This document shows, one piece after another, positions 29,163-38,359 of a DNA stretch of 64,000 nucleotides. The notes under the pieces are model-generated. The model made no database searches and was not told the origin of the DNA. It worked only from the letters and a program-made list of their open reading frames with translations. The stretch is from Ramlibacter agri (GTDB taxonomy: Bacteria > Pseudomonadota > Gammaproteobacteria > Burkholderiales > Burkholderiaceae_C). The DNA lies in assembly GCF_012927085.1 (NCBI RefSeq), contig NZ_JABBFX010000001.1, positions 62,001-126,000 on the forward strand, read 5' to 3'. The position numbers and the translations under genes are program-made. Every line of letters starts with the position of its first letter. Position 1 is the stretch's first letter.

Positions 29163-29575
29163 GGCGCCGGTTCGCCGACCAGGCCGATCTTCCGCAGGCC
29201 GAGCCGCTGCGCGCTCGAGAGCGCCGCCGCCACCGCGTCGTACTTGGCGCGCGGATGCGGATGCAGGTGGATCTCCGGCTGGTTCGCTTCCACCGCTGCC
29301 TCGCGCAACCGGGTCTCCAGCGCCGCGCGATCGGCCAGCAGCTCGCCGTTCCAGCTGAAGCGGCCCAGCGCATCGACCTCGAGCTGCACCACCACCGGCG
29401 GCACGGGCGGCACCGGCGCGCTGCGTCCCGGCATCTCCACGTCCACCGCATGCAGCTGGATCGGGATGGTGATGATCAGCATGACCAGCAGCACCAGCAG
29501 CACGTCGACCAGCGGCGTGGTGTTGATGTCCACCATCGGTTCGGCTTCGGGCTCGGTGCCGGCGCGGATGTGCAT
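29159..29575 (-). CDS. exbD: ExbD/TolR-family protein, second copy
   Basis: The 138-residue single-pass inner-membrane protein has EPMVDINTTPLVDVLLVLLV, with the channel Asp in the helix (about residues 12-35) and a periplasmic domain ending RKIGLVGEPAP. It is the third gene of an ExbB-ExbD-ExbD set; its start lies 3 bp after the first ExbD stop. Two different ExbD proteins with one ExbB occur in several Gram-negative TonB systems, where the second is needed only for some substrates. The periplasmic halves of the two copies differ clearly. Confidence 0.85.
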   Translation of the reverse strand: MHIRAGTEPEAEPMVDINTTPLVDVLLVLLVMLIITIPIQLHAVDVEMPGRSAPVPPVPPVVVQLEVDALGRFSWNGELLADRAALETRLREAAVEANQPEIHLHPHPRAKYDAVAAALSSAQRLGLRKIGLVGEPAP

Positions 29576-29578
29576 GGC

Positions 29579-30001
29579 TCAGCGTCCCGGCGGCTCGGTG
29601 AGGAAGCCGATGCGCGCGATGCCGGCCTGCTGCGCGGCCTGCACCACCTGGCCGATGGGCGCGTAGTCGGCGCGCACGTCGCCGCGGATGTGCAGCTCGG
29701 GCTGCGGCTGCATCTGCGCGATCTTGCCGAACAACTCGGGCAGGCCGCTGGCATCCGGCAGCTTCGTGTCGAACCAGTAGATGGCGCCCTGCGCGTCCAC
29801 CGTGATGATCACGTTCTCGATCTGCGGGTTCTTGGCCTGGTTCGGCTCGCGCGGCAGGTCGACGGATACCGCGCTGTTGAACACCGGCACCGTGATCAGG
29901 AAGATGATCAGCAGCACCAGCATCACGTCGACCAGCGGCGTGGTGTTGATCTCGGCGATCAGGCCGTCTTCGGAATCCTGCCCGCTGTAGCGGATCGCCA
30001 T
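29579..30001 (-). CDS. exbD: ExbD/TolR-family protein, first copy
   Basis: The 140-residue protein has LIAEINTTPLVDVMLVLLII with the conserved Asp at the cytoplasmic side of a single helix and the C-terminal ARIGFLTEPPGR. It follows the ExbB-like gene with a 2-bp gap. It should form the dimeric plug inside the ExbB pentamer. No tonB gene is adjacent on this strand. The closest TonB-like protein in the window (50.6-52.0 kb) lacks a recognisable TonB C-terminal domain. Confidence 0.86.
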   Translation of the reverse strand: MAIRYSGQDSEDGLIAEINTTPLVDVMLVLLIIFLITVPVFNSAVSVDLPREPNQAKNPQIENVIITVDAQGAIYWFDTKLPDASGLPELFGKIAQMQPQPELHIRGDVRADYAPIGQVVQAAQQAGIARIGFLTEPPGR

Positions 30002-30003
30002 CG

Positions 30004-30747
30004 TCAGGGCCCCGCCGCCAGCAGCACGGTATGGAGGTCCGAGCCGAAGGCCCGCACCGTGTCCATCGCCACCTTGTTGCGGCGGACCAGCCAGTTGTAG
30101 CCCAGCACGGCGGGCACGGCCACCGCGAGGCCGATGGCCGTCATGATCAGCGCCTCGCCCACCGGGCCCGCCACCTTGTCGATGGAAGCCTGGCCGGAGG
30201 CGCCGATGCGCACCAGCGCGTTGTAGATGCCCCAGACGGTCCCGAACAGGCCGACGAAGGGCGCGGTGGAACCCACCGTCGCCAGCACCGCCAGGCCTTC
30301 CTGGGTGCGGCTGTGGACGGCGCCGACGGCGCGCTCGATGCTTTGCGCCACCCAGGTGTTGAGGTCCACCTTGCCGATCAGGCCGTCGTGCCGGCGCGCG
30401 GCCTCCAGCGCGCTTTCGGCGATGTAGCGGTAAGGGCTGCCTTTCTGCAGCGCGTCGGCGCCCTTGCGCACGCTGTCGGCCTTCCAGAAGCTCTGGTTGG
30501 CCGCGCGGCCCTGGCCGCCCATGCGGCCCTGGGCGATGAGCTTGGTGACCAGCACGTACCAGCTGCCCAGGGACATCAGCGCCAGGATCACGATGGTGCC
30601 GCGGGCCACCGGGTCGCCCTGGGCCCAGAGGGCGCCGAGGCCATAGGGGTTGGCGGCGGCGGGCGCCTGGATGGCGGGCAGCGTGCCCTGGGCGTGGGCC
30701 GCCATGGCGCCCACGGCGAACAGGAAAGCAGGCAGGATGCGGTGCAT
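30004..30747 (-). CDS. exbB: ExbB/TolQ-family proton channel with signal peptide
   Basis: The 247-residue protein opens with a cleavable-looking signal sequence (MHRILPAFLFAVGAMAAHAQ), then a periplasmic leader to about residue 45 and three membrane helices. Channel motifs are [20 protein letters not shown] and GEALIMTAIGLAVAVPAVLG. The signal-bearing N terminus is a feature of ExbB rather than TolQ. It heads the three-gene ExbB-ExbD-ExbD set. The start is taken at the ATG at 30747; no strong ribosome binding site is visible. It is divergent from the Nudix gene. Confidence 0.87.
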   Translation of the reverse strand: MHRILPAFLFAVGAMAAHAQGTLPAIQAPAAANPYGLGALWAQGDPVARGTIVILALMSLGSWYVLVTKLIAQGRMGGQGRAANQSFWKADSVRKGADALQKGSPYRYIAESALEAARRHDGLIGKVDLNTWVAQSIERAVGAVHSRTQEGLAVLATVGSTAPFVGLFGTVWGIYNALVRIGASGQASIDKVAGPVGEALIMTAIGLAVAVPAVLGYNWLVRRNKVAMDTVRAFGSDLHTVLLAAGP

Positions 30748-30785
30748 GGATGGCAGCGGAAGCCTGGGACCCCCGCATTCTGGAC

Positions 30786-30791
30786 CACAAT
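30786..30791 (+). promoter_or_regulatory. Candidate -10 box CACAAT before the Nudix gene
   Basis: CACAAT ends 5 nt before the ATG at 30797, which has no ribosome binding site. It fits a leaderless start. Confidence 0.3.
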
Positions 30792-30796
30792 CAACC

Positions 30797-31297
30797 ATGA
30801 GCAATCGATGGAAGCCCAACGTCACGGTGGCGGCGGTGATCGAGAAGGACGGCCGCTTCCTGCTGGTGGAAGAAGAGACCTCGCACGGCCTGCGCCTGAA
30901 CAACCCGGCCGGCCACCTGGACCCGGGCGAGTCGCTGGTGGAAGGCTGCGCCCGCGAGGCGCTGGAGGAAACCACCTGGCACTTCCGTCCCACCGCCTTG
31001 CTGGGCGTCTACATCTCGCGCTTCGTGAAGGCTGCCAACGGCGAGGACGTCACCTACCTGCGCTTCGCTTTTGCCGGCGAACTGGGCGAACGCGACCCGC
31101 GGCTCGAACTGGACACCGGCATCGTGCGCACGCTGTGGCTGACGCCCGACGAGATCCGCGCCAGCGCCGACCGCCATCGCAGCCCGCTGCTGCTGCGCTG
31201 CATGGAGGACTACCTGGCCGGCGTGCGCCTGCCGCTGTCCGCGCTTTACACGGACCCCAGCGTCTACGACCCGCAGCCGGTCGCCGGCGCCAAGTGA
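30797..31297 (+). CDS. nudJ: Nudix hydrolase, NudJ-like phosphatase
   Basis: The 166-residue cytoplasmic enzyme has a perfect Nudix box: GHLDPGESLVEGCAREALEE followed by Thr-Thr. The surrounding LRLNNPAGHLDPGES and WHFRPTALLGVY match NudJ, which hydrolyses nucleoside tri- and diphosphates and the thiamin precursor HMP-PP. The ATG at 30797 sits 5 nt after a CACAAT box with no ribosome binding site. In many proteobacteria mnmA follows nudJ directly; here mnmA lies 20.8 kb to the right, after a catabolic block. Confidence 0.88.
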   Translation: MSNRWKPNVTVAAVIEKDGRFLLVEEETSHGLRLNNPAGHLDPGESLVEGCAREALEETTWHFRPTALLGVYISRFVKAANGEDVTYLRFAFAGELGERDPRLELDTGIVRTLWLTPDEIRASADRHRSPLLLRCMEDYLAGVRLPLSALYTDPSVYDPQPVAGAK

Positions 31298-31298
31298 C

Positions 31299-32054
31299 TC
31301 AGAACTGGTAGCGCCGCAGGCCGCCGTCCACCGGGATCACCGCGCCGGTAATGTAAGAGGCGCGCGGCGAAGCCAGGAAGGCCACGAGGTTCGCCAGTTC
31401 CTCCGGCTCGCCGTAACGGCCCACCGGGATCTCGTGCTCCGATTGCCAGGCCCGGTACTCCGGCGTGTAGTTGCGCAGGATCTGCTCGGAAAGGATGCGC
31501 CCTGGCGGAATGCAGTTCACCGTGACCCCGTGCCGGCCCACCATGCGTGACAAGCCCTTGGCCCAGCTGTGGATGCCCGCCTTGGCGCAGAAAGCGCCGT
31601 TGATGTGCTCGGGCTCGCTCTTGCCGGTGATGTTGATGATGCGGCCCCACTTGCGGGCGACCATCTGGTCGACCAGCGCGTCGGCCACCTGCCGCGGCCG
31701 GTGGAAGTTGAGCGTCATCGCCTCCTGCCACGCCTCCTCGCTGACATGCAGGTCCTTGAAACTGCGCGAGCCGCCGGCGTTGTTGACGAGGATGTCGACC
31801 TGCCCGAGTCCGGCCAGGGCCGCATCGGCCAGCTTGCGCGCGGCATCCGCTTCGTAAAGATCGCTGTGGATGGTGACGGGCCGCGGCCCGCCGGCCGCGA
31901 CGATCTCGCCGGCCAGTTCTTCCAGCTTCTCCAGCCGGCGCGCGGAGACGGCCACCCGCACGCCTTCGGCCGCCAGCGCCTTGGCGATCGCGCGGCCGAT
32001 GCCGACGCTGGCGCCGGTCACCAGCGCCGTCTTGCCTTGCAGTTGCAGGTCCAT
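31299..32054 (-). CDS. SDR-family oxidoreductase lacking the catalytic tyrosine
   Basis: The 251-residue protein has the SDR Rossmann motif TGASVGIG at 13-20, NNAG at 91-94 and the C-terminal SYITGAVIPVDGG. In the active-site region NITGKSEPEHINGAFCAKAG the YxxxK motif is not intact: Lys158 is present but the Tyr position is Ala154, with Phe155 beside it. So it may not act as a normal dehydrogenase, or it uses another residue. It is the last gene of the tricarballylate-like block, 11 bp after the 2-hydroxyacid dehydrogenase gene. The substrate is unknown. Confidence 0.85.
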   Translation of the reverse strand: MDLQLQGKTALVTGASVGIGRAIAKALAAEGVRVAVSARRLEKLEELAGEIVAAGGPRPVTIHSDLYEADAARKLADAALAGLGQVDILVNNAGGSRSFKDLHVSEEAWQEAMTLNFHRPRQVADALVDQMVARKWGRIINITGKSEPEHINGAFCAKAGIHSWAKGLSRMVGRHGVTVNCIPPGRILSEQILRNYTPEYRAWQSEHEIPVGRYGEPEELANLVAFLASPRASYITGAVIPVDGGLRRYQF

Positions 32055-32065
32055 GCCAGCCTCCT

Positions 32066-33043
32066 TCAGTCGGGCGCCAGGTGCAGCAGCGGCTCGCCCG
32101 CCACCCAGCGCCGCAGGTTGTCCAGGAACAGCCGCCGCACCCGCGCCGCGTTGCCGTCGGACAGCCCGGCGCTGTGCGGCGTGGCGATGACGTTGGGCAG
32201 GCTCCACAGCGGTGAATCGGCGGGCAGCGGCTCCTGGGCGAAGGTGTCGAGAAAGGCGCCGGCCAGCCGGCCTTGCTGCAGTGCGGCCACCAGGGCCGGC
32301 TCTTCGACCAGCTCGCCGCGCGCGACGTTGATCAAATAGGAATGGCGCGGAAGCAGCGCCAGCGCCGCAGCATCCACCATGCCGCGGGTCTGCGGCGTCA
32401 GCGGGCAGGCCAGCAGCAGCCAGTCGGCTTGCGGCAGCACTTCGCGCCAGCGCGCGGCCGGCACGGTAGCGAGGCCGCCGCCGACCGGGCTGTCCTGCTG
32501 CCGCACGACGGTGACCCGCAGGCCCAGCGCCTGCAGCAGCGGCCCGAGCCGCTGGCCGATGGGACCCCAGCCCACCAGCACCGCGTGCTGGCCTTCCAGG
32601 TCGCGCGGCAGCGCATCCGCCATCAGCGAGGCCCAGCGCTGTTCCTGCTGCGCCCGCCACAGCTGCGGCAGCCGGCGCGCCAGCGCCAGCACGCCGGCCA
32701 GCGCGGTGTGCGTTACCACCAGCGCATTGACGCCCGAAGCGGTGGCCAGCTGCACGCCGCGCGCCTGCAGCCGCTGGTAGACGGGCCGGTCGGTGCCGGC
32801 CGAGTGGATCTGCAGCCAGCGCAGCGGGCGCGAAGCCTCCAGCGCGTCGTAGAAGCGCTGCGTGTCCGGCAGCACCTGGTGCTTGGTCGAGAGGCCGGTG
32901 ACGTCGCGCGTGACGAAGGCGATGTCCGCCTCCACGCCCTGCTCCGGCGTGACCAGCACATGCGGCCGGTCGGCCAGCACATCGGCGATCGCGCCGCGCA
33001 GGTCCTGCGCAGCTGCCGCCGACAGCAGGATGCGCAGCGTCAT
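32066..33043 (-). CDS. D-2-hydroxyacid dehydrogenase
   Basis: The 325-residue NAD(P)-dependent enzyme has the dinucleotide loop VGWGPIGQRLG in the middle and the three catalytic elements of the family: Arg in NVARGELV, Glu in FAQEPLP and His in TPHSAG. It should interconvert a 2-hydroxy acid and a 2-oxo acid. The ATG at 33043 overlaps the Bug-protein stop by 4 bp, showing tight coupling. In this operon it may process the product of the aldolase; that is inference. Glyoxylate/hydroxypyruvate reductase is another possibility. Confidence 0.88.
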   Translation of the reverse strand: MTLRILLSAAAAQDLRGAIADVLADRPHVLVTPEQGVEADIAFVTRDVTGLSTKHQVLPDTQRFYDALEASRPLRWLQIHSAGTDRPVYQRLQARGVQLATASGVNALVVTHTALAGVLALARRLPQLWRAQQEQRWASLMADALPRDLEGQHAVLVGWGPIGQRLGPLLQALGLRVTVVRQQDSPVGGGLATVPAARWREVLPQADWLLLACPLTPQTRGMVDAAALALLPRHSYLINVARGELVEEPALVAALQQGRLAGAFLDTFAQEPLPADSPLWSLPNVIATPHSAGLSDGNAARVRRLFLDNLRRWVAGEPLLHLAPD

Positions 33044-34014
33044 TCCGCCGTCGCCTTGGACTCCTGCACGATCACTTTCCATTTCTCGTACTCCTTGCGC
33101 ACGAAGCCGGCGAACTGGGCGGGCGAGCCGCCCACCGGGTCGGCGCCTTCGCGCACCATCTGCGCCTCCATGGCGGGCAGCGCGTCGTTGACGGCCTTGT
33201 TCAGTTCGGCGATCACGGTCTCCGGCGTGCCCTTGGGCGCGAAGAAGCCGAACCAGGAACCGGCCTCGAAACCGGGGAAGCCCCGCTCCGCCACCGTGGG
33301 CACGCCGGGCAGCGAGCGCGAAGGCCGGCTGCTGGACACGGCCAGTGCACGCAGGCTGCCGGCCTGGATGTGCTGGATCACCGAGGGAATGGTGGCGACC
33401 ATGAACTGCACGCGGCCGGCCAGCAGGTCCTTCAGCGCGTCGGCGCCCTTGTACGGAACGTGCGTGGTGTCGGCGCCGCTGCGCTGGCTGAGCATGAAGC
33501 CCGAAAGATGCGACGAGGTGCCGATGCCGGTGGAGCTGTAATTGAGCTTGCCCGGGTTCGCCTTCGCATAGGCGACGAATTCCTCCAGCGTCTGCGCCGG
33601 GATCGCCGGGTGCACGACCAGCACGTTGGGCACGTCGGCGATCTGCACCACCGGCACCAGGTCGACCAGCGGGTTGATCGCGAGCTTCTTGTAAAGCGTG
33701 GGATTCACCGCGATCGGCCCGACCGAATCGACGATCAGCGTGTAGCCGTCGGGCGCGGCGCGCGCCGCGATTTCGGTGCCGAGGTTGCCGCCGGCGCCCG
33801 GCTTGTTGTCGACGACGAAGGGCTGCTTGTAGCGCTCCGTGAGCTTCTGGCAGACGGCCCGCGCCAGGATGTCGGTGGTGCCGCCGGCGGTGAAGGCGAC
33901 CAGGACGCGGACGGGCTTGCCGGGGTAGTCGGCCGTCTGCGCGTGGGCAGTGGGCAGGACGGCAGCGAGCGCAACGAGCGCTTCGCGGCGGGTGAAGGGA
34001 ACCGAATCGATCAT
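33040..34014 (-). CDS. Bug-family (TctC) tripartite tricarboxylate-type binding protein
   Basis: The 324-residue periplasmic protein has a signal peptide with a twin-Arg-like start (FTRREALVALAAVLPTAHAQ) and the Bug signature YPGKPVRVLVAFTAGGTTDILAR, then ERYKQPFVVDNKPGAGGNLG and PDGYTLIV. Bug proteins capture carboxylates, often di- and tricarboxylates. Membrane partners TctA and TctB are not encoded nearby, as is common for this expanded family. Its place between the aldolase and the hydroxyacid dehydrogenase suggests it recognises the pathway substrate. Confidence 0.92.
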   Translation of the reverse strand: MIDSVPFTRREALVALAAVLPTAHAQTADYPGKPVRVLVAFTAGGTTDILARAVCQKLTERYKQPFVVDNKPGAGGNLGTEIAARAAPDGYTLIVDSVGPIAVNPTLYKKLAINPLVDLVPVVQIADVPNVLVVHPAIPAQTLEEFVAYAKANPGKLNYSSTGIGTSSHLSGFMLSQRSGADTTHVPYKGADALKDLLAGRVQFMVATIPSVIQHIQAGSLRALAVSSSRPSRSLPGVPTVAERGFPGFEAGSWFGFFAPKGTPETVIAELNKAVNDALPAMEAQMVREGADPVGGSPAQFAGFVRKEYEKWKVIVQESKATAE

Positions 34015-34056
34015 CGCTCGTCTCCTTGGTTTGTCATCACCGCCGCAAGCGCGGCA

Positions 34057-34845
34057 CTACTCGCGGAAGCCCGGATCCATCCGCTCCAGCTTCCGCAGCA
34101 ACGCCGGCCATTCCATCAGCCCATACGGCCGCCGCGTCCCCGGCTGGTAGTTGTTCCAGGTCTCTTCCAGCACCTCGGGCGGCACGGCGCGCAACTTCGT
34201 CTCGCAGGACATCGCGGCGATCTGCGAGCGGCAGGCCAGCTCCAGCCGGTGCGTCCAGTTGAAGCACTCGCCCGCAGTCTTGCCCACCACCAGCGCGCCG
34301 TGGTTGCGCAGCATCAGCGCCTCGCCCTGGCCCAGGTCGGCGATCAGCGAGGCCTTCTCGGATTCGTCCAGCACCACGCCTTCGTACTCGTGGTAGCCGA
34401 TCTTCAGGAAGCGCATGGCGGTCTGCGTGATCGGCAGCAGCCCGCAATCGAGCGCCGACACCGCCATCGATGCCCAGCTGTGCGTGTGGATGATGCAGCC
34501 CACTTCCGGCCGCGCTTCGTGGATGGCGCTGTGGATCACGTAGCCGGCGCGGTTGATGCCGTAGTTCAGCGCGCCGAAGTCCGGCTTCGACAGGATGTTG
34601 CCCTCGATGTCCACCTTGATCAGGCAGGAGGCCGTGATCTCCTCGTACATCATCCCGTAGGGGTTGATGAGGAAGGCGCCCTCCTCGTCCGGCACGCGCA
34701 TGGAGATGTGGTTGGCCATCATGTCCGACATGCCGTACAGGTCCACCAGCCGGTAGCAGGCGGCCAGGTCGACGCGCGCCTGCCATTCGGCCTCGGAACA
34801 GCGGCCCCTCATGGAAGGGATGTCCAGTACGCCGGGTCTTTTCAT
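34057..34845 (-). CDS. Class II aldolase/adducin-family protein
   Basis: The 262-residue protein belongs to the zinc-dependent fuculose-phosphate aldolase/adducin fold. It has DLYGMSDMMANHISMRVP near residue 40, the zinc ligands in IIHTHSWASM and the third His in LRNHGALVVG. The lower-case glycolytic family is excluded by these motifs. It may cleave a hydroxy-acid intermediate to smaller carbonyl compounds. It starts 13 bp after the tcuB stop and precedes the Bug gene, so it belongs to the tricarballylate-like operon. The exact substrate is not inferable. Confidence 0.86.
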   Translation of the reverse strand: MKRPGVLDIPSMRGRCSEAEWQARVDLAACYRLVDLYGMSDMMANHISMRVPDEEGAFLINPYGMMYEEITASCLIKVDIEGNILSKPDFGALNYGINRAGYVIHSAIHEARPEVGCIIHTHSWASMAVSALDCGLLPITQTAMRFLKIGYHEYEGVVLDESEKASLIADLGQGEALMLRNHGALVVGKTAGECFNWTHRLELACRSQIAAMSCETKLRAVPPEVLEETWNNYQPGTRRPYGLMEWPALLRKLERMDPGFRE

Positions 34846-34858
34846 GTCCAGGTTTCCT

Positions 34859-35992
34859 TCAGTCCGCGCCCAGCGCGATGCGGCTCGGCAGCCGTTTCTC
34901 GATATTGAATTTGAGGAGGGCCGCGCAGCGGTACACGGCATGCGCGAACTTGCCATAGGGCAGCGTGAGGAACAAGGCCATGACAACCCCGAGATGGACG
35001 GCCAGCAGCAGCGCCATCGCGCCGGTGCCACGCGCGGCCAGCAAGGCCAGGCCGGTGGCGCTGGTGAGCAGCAGCAGCGCGATGAAGCCCCGGTCCATGG
35101 GCCGCTGCGCCACGTCGCCTTCCAGCGGATGCCGGCGCAGGTTCAGCCACAGCAGGCCCGCGGGGCCGGCCAGCAGTCCGATGCCACCGAGCGTGCCCAG
35201 CAGGACGGGCAGGCTGAAGAAGGGATAAGGCGCGTGCCAGTTGAAGGCATAGTGGTAGACCGTCGCCACGCTGGTCGCCGCGAAGCACAGCAGGAAGCCG
35301 TAGAAAGTGAGGTGGTGGAAGCGCCGCCGCACCAGGGTGAAGCGATCGTCTTCCTCGTTGCAGCCGTCGCCGTGGCCTCCACCCAGATACGTGAGCTCCA
35401 GCGCGTTGCGCGTCGCCTCGCCGGCGGCGCCCGGCGCCGTTGCGCCCGGCGTGACGTCGCGCCAGAACTTCGCCACGCCCAGGCTCAGCGCCAACACCAC
35501 ATAGAGGAAGACCACGCCGAACAAGGTCGCCATCAGGTTGTGCGGGAACACGGCGTAGAAGTTGCCGGCCAGCGGCCCGGACGCGAGCGTGCCGTTCAAG
35601 GCAAGCGCCAGCACCAGGAAAAGCGCCAGGCCGCCGGCGGTGGCCAGCGCCACGGCCAGGCCGTTGTGCCGGTACAGCGCGCCGAAGGACGGCGGCCAGG
35701 CATAGGCCGCATAGGTCTCGCGCCGCACCTTGGCCATGGCCTGCGGCACCGCCACCGCGAACTCGTGCGGCGGCGCGTACTGGCAGGCGTGCAGGCAGGC
35801 GCCGCAGTTGTGGCACAGGTTGGCCAGGTAGTGGATGTCGGCCTTCGTGAAGTCCAGCCGCCGCGTCATGGCCGGGAACACCGCGCAGAAGCCTTCGCAG
35901 TAGCGGCAGGCATTGCAGATCTGCATCTGCCGCGCGACCTCGCCTTCGCTCTCGGCGCGCGCCAGTTCGACGATTTCAATGACCCGCTGCAT
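34859..35992 (-). CDS. tcuB: Tricarballylate utilisation electron-transfer protein TcuB (CitB-like)
   Basis: The 377-residue membrane Fe-S protein has two Cys clusters near the N terminus, [11 protein letters not shown] (about residues 26-36) and [16 protein letters not shown] (about 60-75), followed by about six membrane helices with His residues for haem. In Salmonella TcuB re-oxidises the flavin of TcuA and passes electrons to the quinone pool. Here tcuA overlaps it by 17 bp, the same pairing as in known tcu operons. A CitB/YkgE-type electron-transfer protein for another flavoprotein cannot be excluded. Confidence 0.88.
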   Translation of the reverse strand: MQRVIEIVELARAESEGEVARQMQICNACRYCEGFCAVFPAMTRRLDFTKADIHYLANLCHNCGACLHACQYAPPHEFAVAVPQAMAKVRRETYAAYAWPPSFGALYRHNGLAVALATAGGLALFLVLALALNGTLASGPLAGNFYAVFPHNLMATLFGVVFLYVVLALSLGVAKFWRDVTPGATAPGAAGEATRNALELTYLGGGHGDGCNEEDDRFTLVRRRFHHLTFYGFLLCFAATSVATVYHYAFNWHAPYPFFSLPVLLGTLGGIGLLAGPAGLLWLNLRRHPLEGDVAQRPMDRGFIALLLLTSATGLALLAARGTGAMALLLAVHLGVVMALFLTLPYGKFAHAVYRCAALLKFNIEKRLPSRIALGAD

Positions 35993-37358
35993 GCGCCGCC
36001 TCCGTCCCCGCGATCCGGCCGAAAGCCGTGCCTATGCTCATGCCGACGCCGGCGGTGTAGCCCTTGCCCAGCACGTTGCCGGCCATCATCTCGCCGGCCA
36101 CGAACAGGTTTTCACTGGCCTGGCCGCCGAAATGGACGGCAGCCTTCTCATTGGTCTTCAGCCCGAGGTAGGTGAAGGTGATGCCGGGCCGCAGCGCATA
36201 GCCGAAGAACGGCCCCGTATCGATCGGCCGCGCCCAGTGCGACTTCACCGGCGCCAGGCCTTCGGTGTGGCAGTCGTCCAGCACCGTGTGGTCGAAGTGG
36301 CCGACGCGGCAGGCGGCGTTGTACGCGTCCAGCGTCTGCATGAATTCCGCTTCCGGCAATTCCAGCTTGCGCGCCAGTTCCGGCAGGCTGTCCGCCTGCA
36401 CGCCCGGGAACACCGGCGGCATGAAGCGGCCGATGGCCTTGCTGTCGATGATGCAGTAGCCGATCTGGCCCGGCTGCAGCGCGACCAGCCGGCCCCACAG
36501 CGCGTAGCGCTTGGGCCAGAAGTCCTCACCCTCGTCGTAGAAGCGGACGCCGTCGCGGTTGACCATCACGCCCAGCGAGACCGCATCGACGCGCGTGCAG
36601 ATGCCGCCGTCGTACAGCGGCGCGCGGGCGTCGATGGCCACGCAGTGCGATTGGGTCGGGTCGCCGATGATGTCCGCGCCCTGCTGCGTCATGTGCTTGA
36701 TCAGCACGCCCTGGTTGAAGCGCGTGCCGCGGATCAGGAAGTTGTCGGCCGGCCATTCACCGCGCTCGTTCTGGCCCCAGGCTTCGCGCAGCCATTCGCG
36801 GTTGGACTCGAAGCCGCCGGCCGCCAGCACGCAGGCCTTGGCCTCGATGCGCTCGCTGCCCACGTGCGCCGCAATGAAGCGGCCGTCACGGATCTCCAGT
36901 GCATCCACGGGCGCGTCGTAGCGCACCTGCACGCCCAGGTTCTCGGCGCTGCGGTAGTAGGCGTTGACCAGCGCCTTGCCGCCACCCATGAAGAAGGCGT
37001 TGGTGCGCGCCACGTGCAAGGTGCCGGCCAGCGCCGGCTGGAAGCGCACCCCATGTTTTCGCATCCAGGGCCGGCAGGTGGACGACGCGCGGATCGTCAG
37101 GCGCGCCAGTTTCTCGTCGGTGAGGCCGCCGGTGACCTTCCTCAGGTCCTGCCAGAACTCCTCTTCGGGGTAGGCGTCCACCAGCACGTCCTGTGGTTGG
37201 TCGTGCATGCAGCGGAGGTTGCGGGTGTGCTGCGAGTTGCCGCCGCGCCATTCGCGCGGCGAGGCCTCCAGCAGGAGAACGCTGGCGCCGGCCTCCCGGG
37301 CCATCAGCGCAGCGCAGAGGGCGGCGTTGCCGCCGCCGATTACCAGGACATCGATCAT
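35976..37358 (-). CDS. tcuA: Tricarballylate dehydrogenase-like flavoprotein TcuA
   Basis: The 460-residue FAD enzyme belongs to the fumarate reductase/succinate dehydrogenase group. [20 protein letters not shown] is the FAD-binding start, then [14 protein letters not shown] and the C-terminal [22 protein letters not shown] that binds the flavin. In known systems TcuA oxidises tricarballylate to cis-aconitate. ATG 37358 gives the family N terminus. The gene follows a LysR gene by 59 bp and overlaps tcuB. No TcuC transporter is present; a Bug protein may replace it. The substrate may be another polycarboxylate. Confidence 0.87.
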   Translation of the reverse strand: MIDVLVIGGGNAALCAALMAREAGASVLLLEASPREWRGGNSQHTRNLRCMHDQPQDVLVDAYPEEEFWQDLRKVTGGLTDEKLARLTIRASSTCRPWMRKHGVRFQPALAGTLHVARTNAFFMGGGKALVNAYYRSAENLGVQVRYDAPVDALEIRDGRFIAAHVGSERIEAKACVLAAGGFESNREWLREAWGQNERGEWPADNFLIRGTRFNQGVLIKHMTQQGADIIGDPTQSHCVAIDARAPLYDGGICTRVDAVSLGVMVNRDGVRFYDEGEDFWPKRYALWGRLVALQPGQIGYCIIDSKAIGRFMPPVFPGVQADSLPELARKLELPEAEFMQTLDAYNAACRVGHFDHTVLDDCHTEGLAPVKSHWARPIDTGPFFGYALRPGITFTYLGLKTNEKAAVHFGGQASENLFVAGEMMAGNVLGKGYTAGVGMSIGTAFGRIAGTEAAHAAGH

Positions 37359-37417
37359 CGCGGCGGATTCTCTGCCGCTTGGGCCCCGGCGGGAAGCCTG
37401 CCGCCGGCAAGGGGGTA

Positions 37418-38350
37418 TCACGAAACCAGATGGCTCAGCTTCGCCCCGCCCCAGCGCCCGGCCTCGACCAGTTCGCGGGCACAGGCAGCCAGCACCACGC
37501 GCACGGCCAGCGCCGCCGGCGAGAGCTCGTCGTCCGACAGGCTGCACAGCGAGTTGAGGCGGCGGGCGCCGGCGTCTGAAATCTCGGCCAGCTGGAAGCG
37601 CTGCGGCGCGTCGGCAAAGCGTCCCAGCGCCGCCCAGGGCTGGATGGTGGCGCCCAGTCCGGCGGACACCGCGTCCATCAGCATGGTCAGCGAGTCGATC
37701 TCGGCGCCGACATCGGGGCTCAGGCGGCCGCGGAAGGCGGCGTCCAGGGTGCTGCGCAAGCCGTGGCCGCCACTGGGCAGGATCAGCGGCAGGCCGCGCA
37801 GGTCCTTCAACCGGATGCGCGCCGGCAGCTCGCGGCCGGCGCCGCGGGCCTGGATCAGGAACAGCTTTTCCTCCAGCAGCGGCGTGACGCTCCAGCGCCG
37901 CGCCGGGTTGGTGTCGAACAGCACGGCCAGGTCCAGCTGGCGCTGGTTCAGCATCGTCGACAGGTGGCCCGAGAGGCTTTCGACCATGTGCAGGCGCACG
38001 TCCGGGTAGCGCTCGCGCATCGCGCGCAGCAGCGGCAACCCCAGCACCGAAGCGGTGGTGGGCGCGAGGCCGACGCTGACGCTGCCCGAAAGCCGCGACT
38101 CCTGCGCGGCGCGGCTCGCGGCATCGGCATGGCGCAGGGCCAGCTGCGCCTCGCGGAAGAAGGCCAGGCCCGCTTCGGTGGGCGTCACGCCCTTGGCGCT
38201 GCGCTGGAGCAGGCGGGTGGAGAGTTCGCTTTCGAGCCGGCTGATCTGCTGGCTCAGCGCCGACTGCACGACTCCCAGGTCCAGCGCCGCGCGGCTCATG
38301 CTCCCCAATTCGACGACGCGGGCGAAGTAGCGGAGTTGGCGCAGTTCCAT
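37418..38350 (-). CDS. LysR-family transcriptional regulator (tcu side)
   Basis: The 310-residue protein has an N-terminal winged helix (MELRQLRYFARVVELGSMSR, then SALSQQISRLESELS) and a C-terminal effector-binding domain. It is transcribed in the same direction as the flanking genes, 9 bp after the flavoprotein stop and 59 bp before tcuA, so it is embedded in the block rather than divergent as is usual. It likely controls tcuAB and the following genes, and its own expression may depend on the upstream operon. The effector is unknown. Confidence 0.92.
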   Translation of the reverse strand: MELRQLRYFARVVELGSMSRAALDLGVVQSALSQQISRLESELSTRLLQRSAKGVTPTEAGLAFFREAQLALRHADAASRAAQESRLSGSVSVGLAPTTASVLGLPLLRAMRERYPDVRLHMVESLSGHLSTMLNQRQLDLAVLFDTNPARRWSVTPLLEEKLFLIQARGAGRELPARIRLKDLRGLPLILPSGGHGLRSTLDAAFRGRLSPDVGAEIDSLTMLMDAVSAGLGATIQPWAALGRFADAPQRFQLAEISDAGARRLNSLCSLSDDELSPAALAVRVVLAACARELVEAGRWGGAKLSHLVS

Positions 38351-38359
38351 GCGCGAAGG

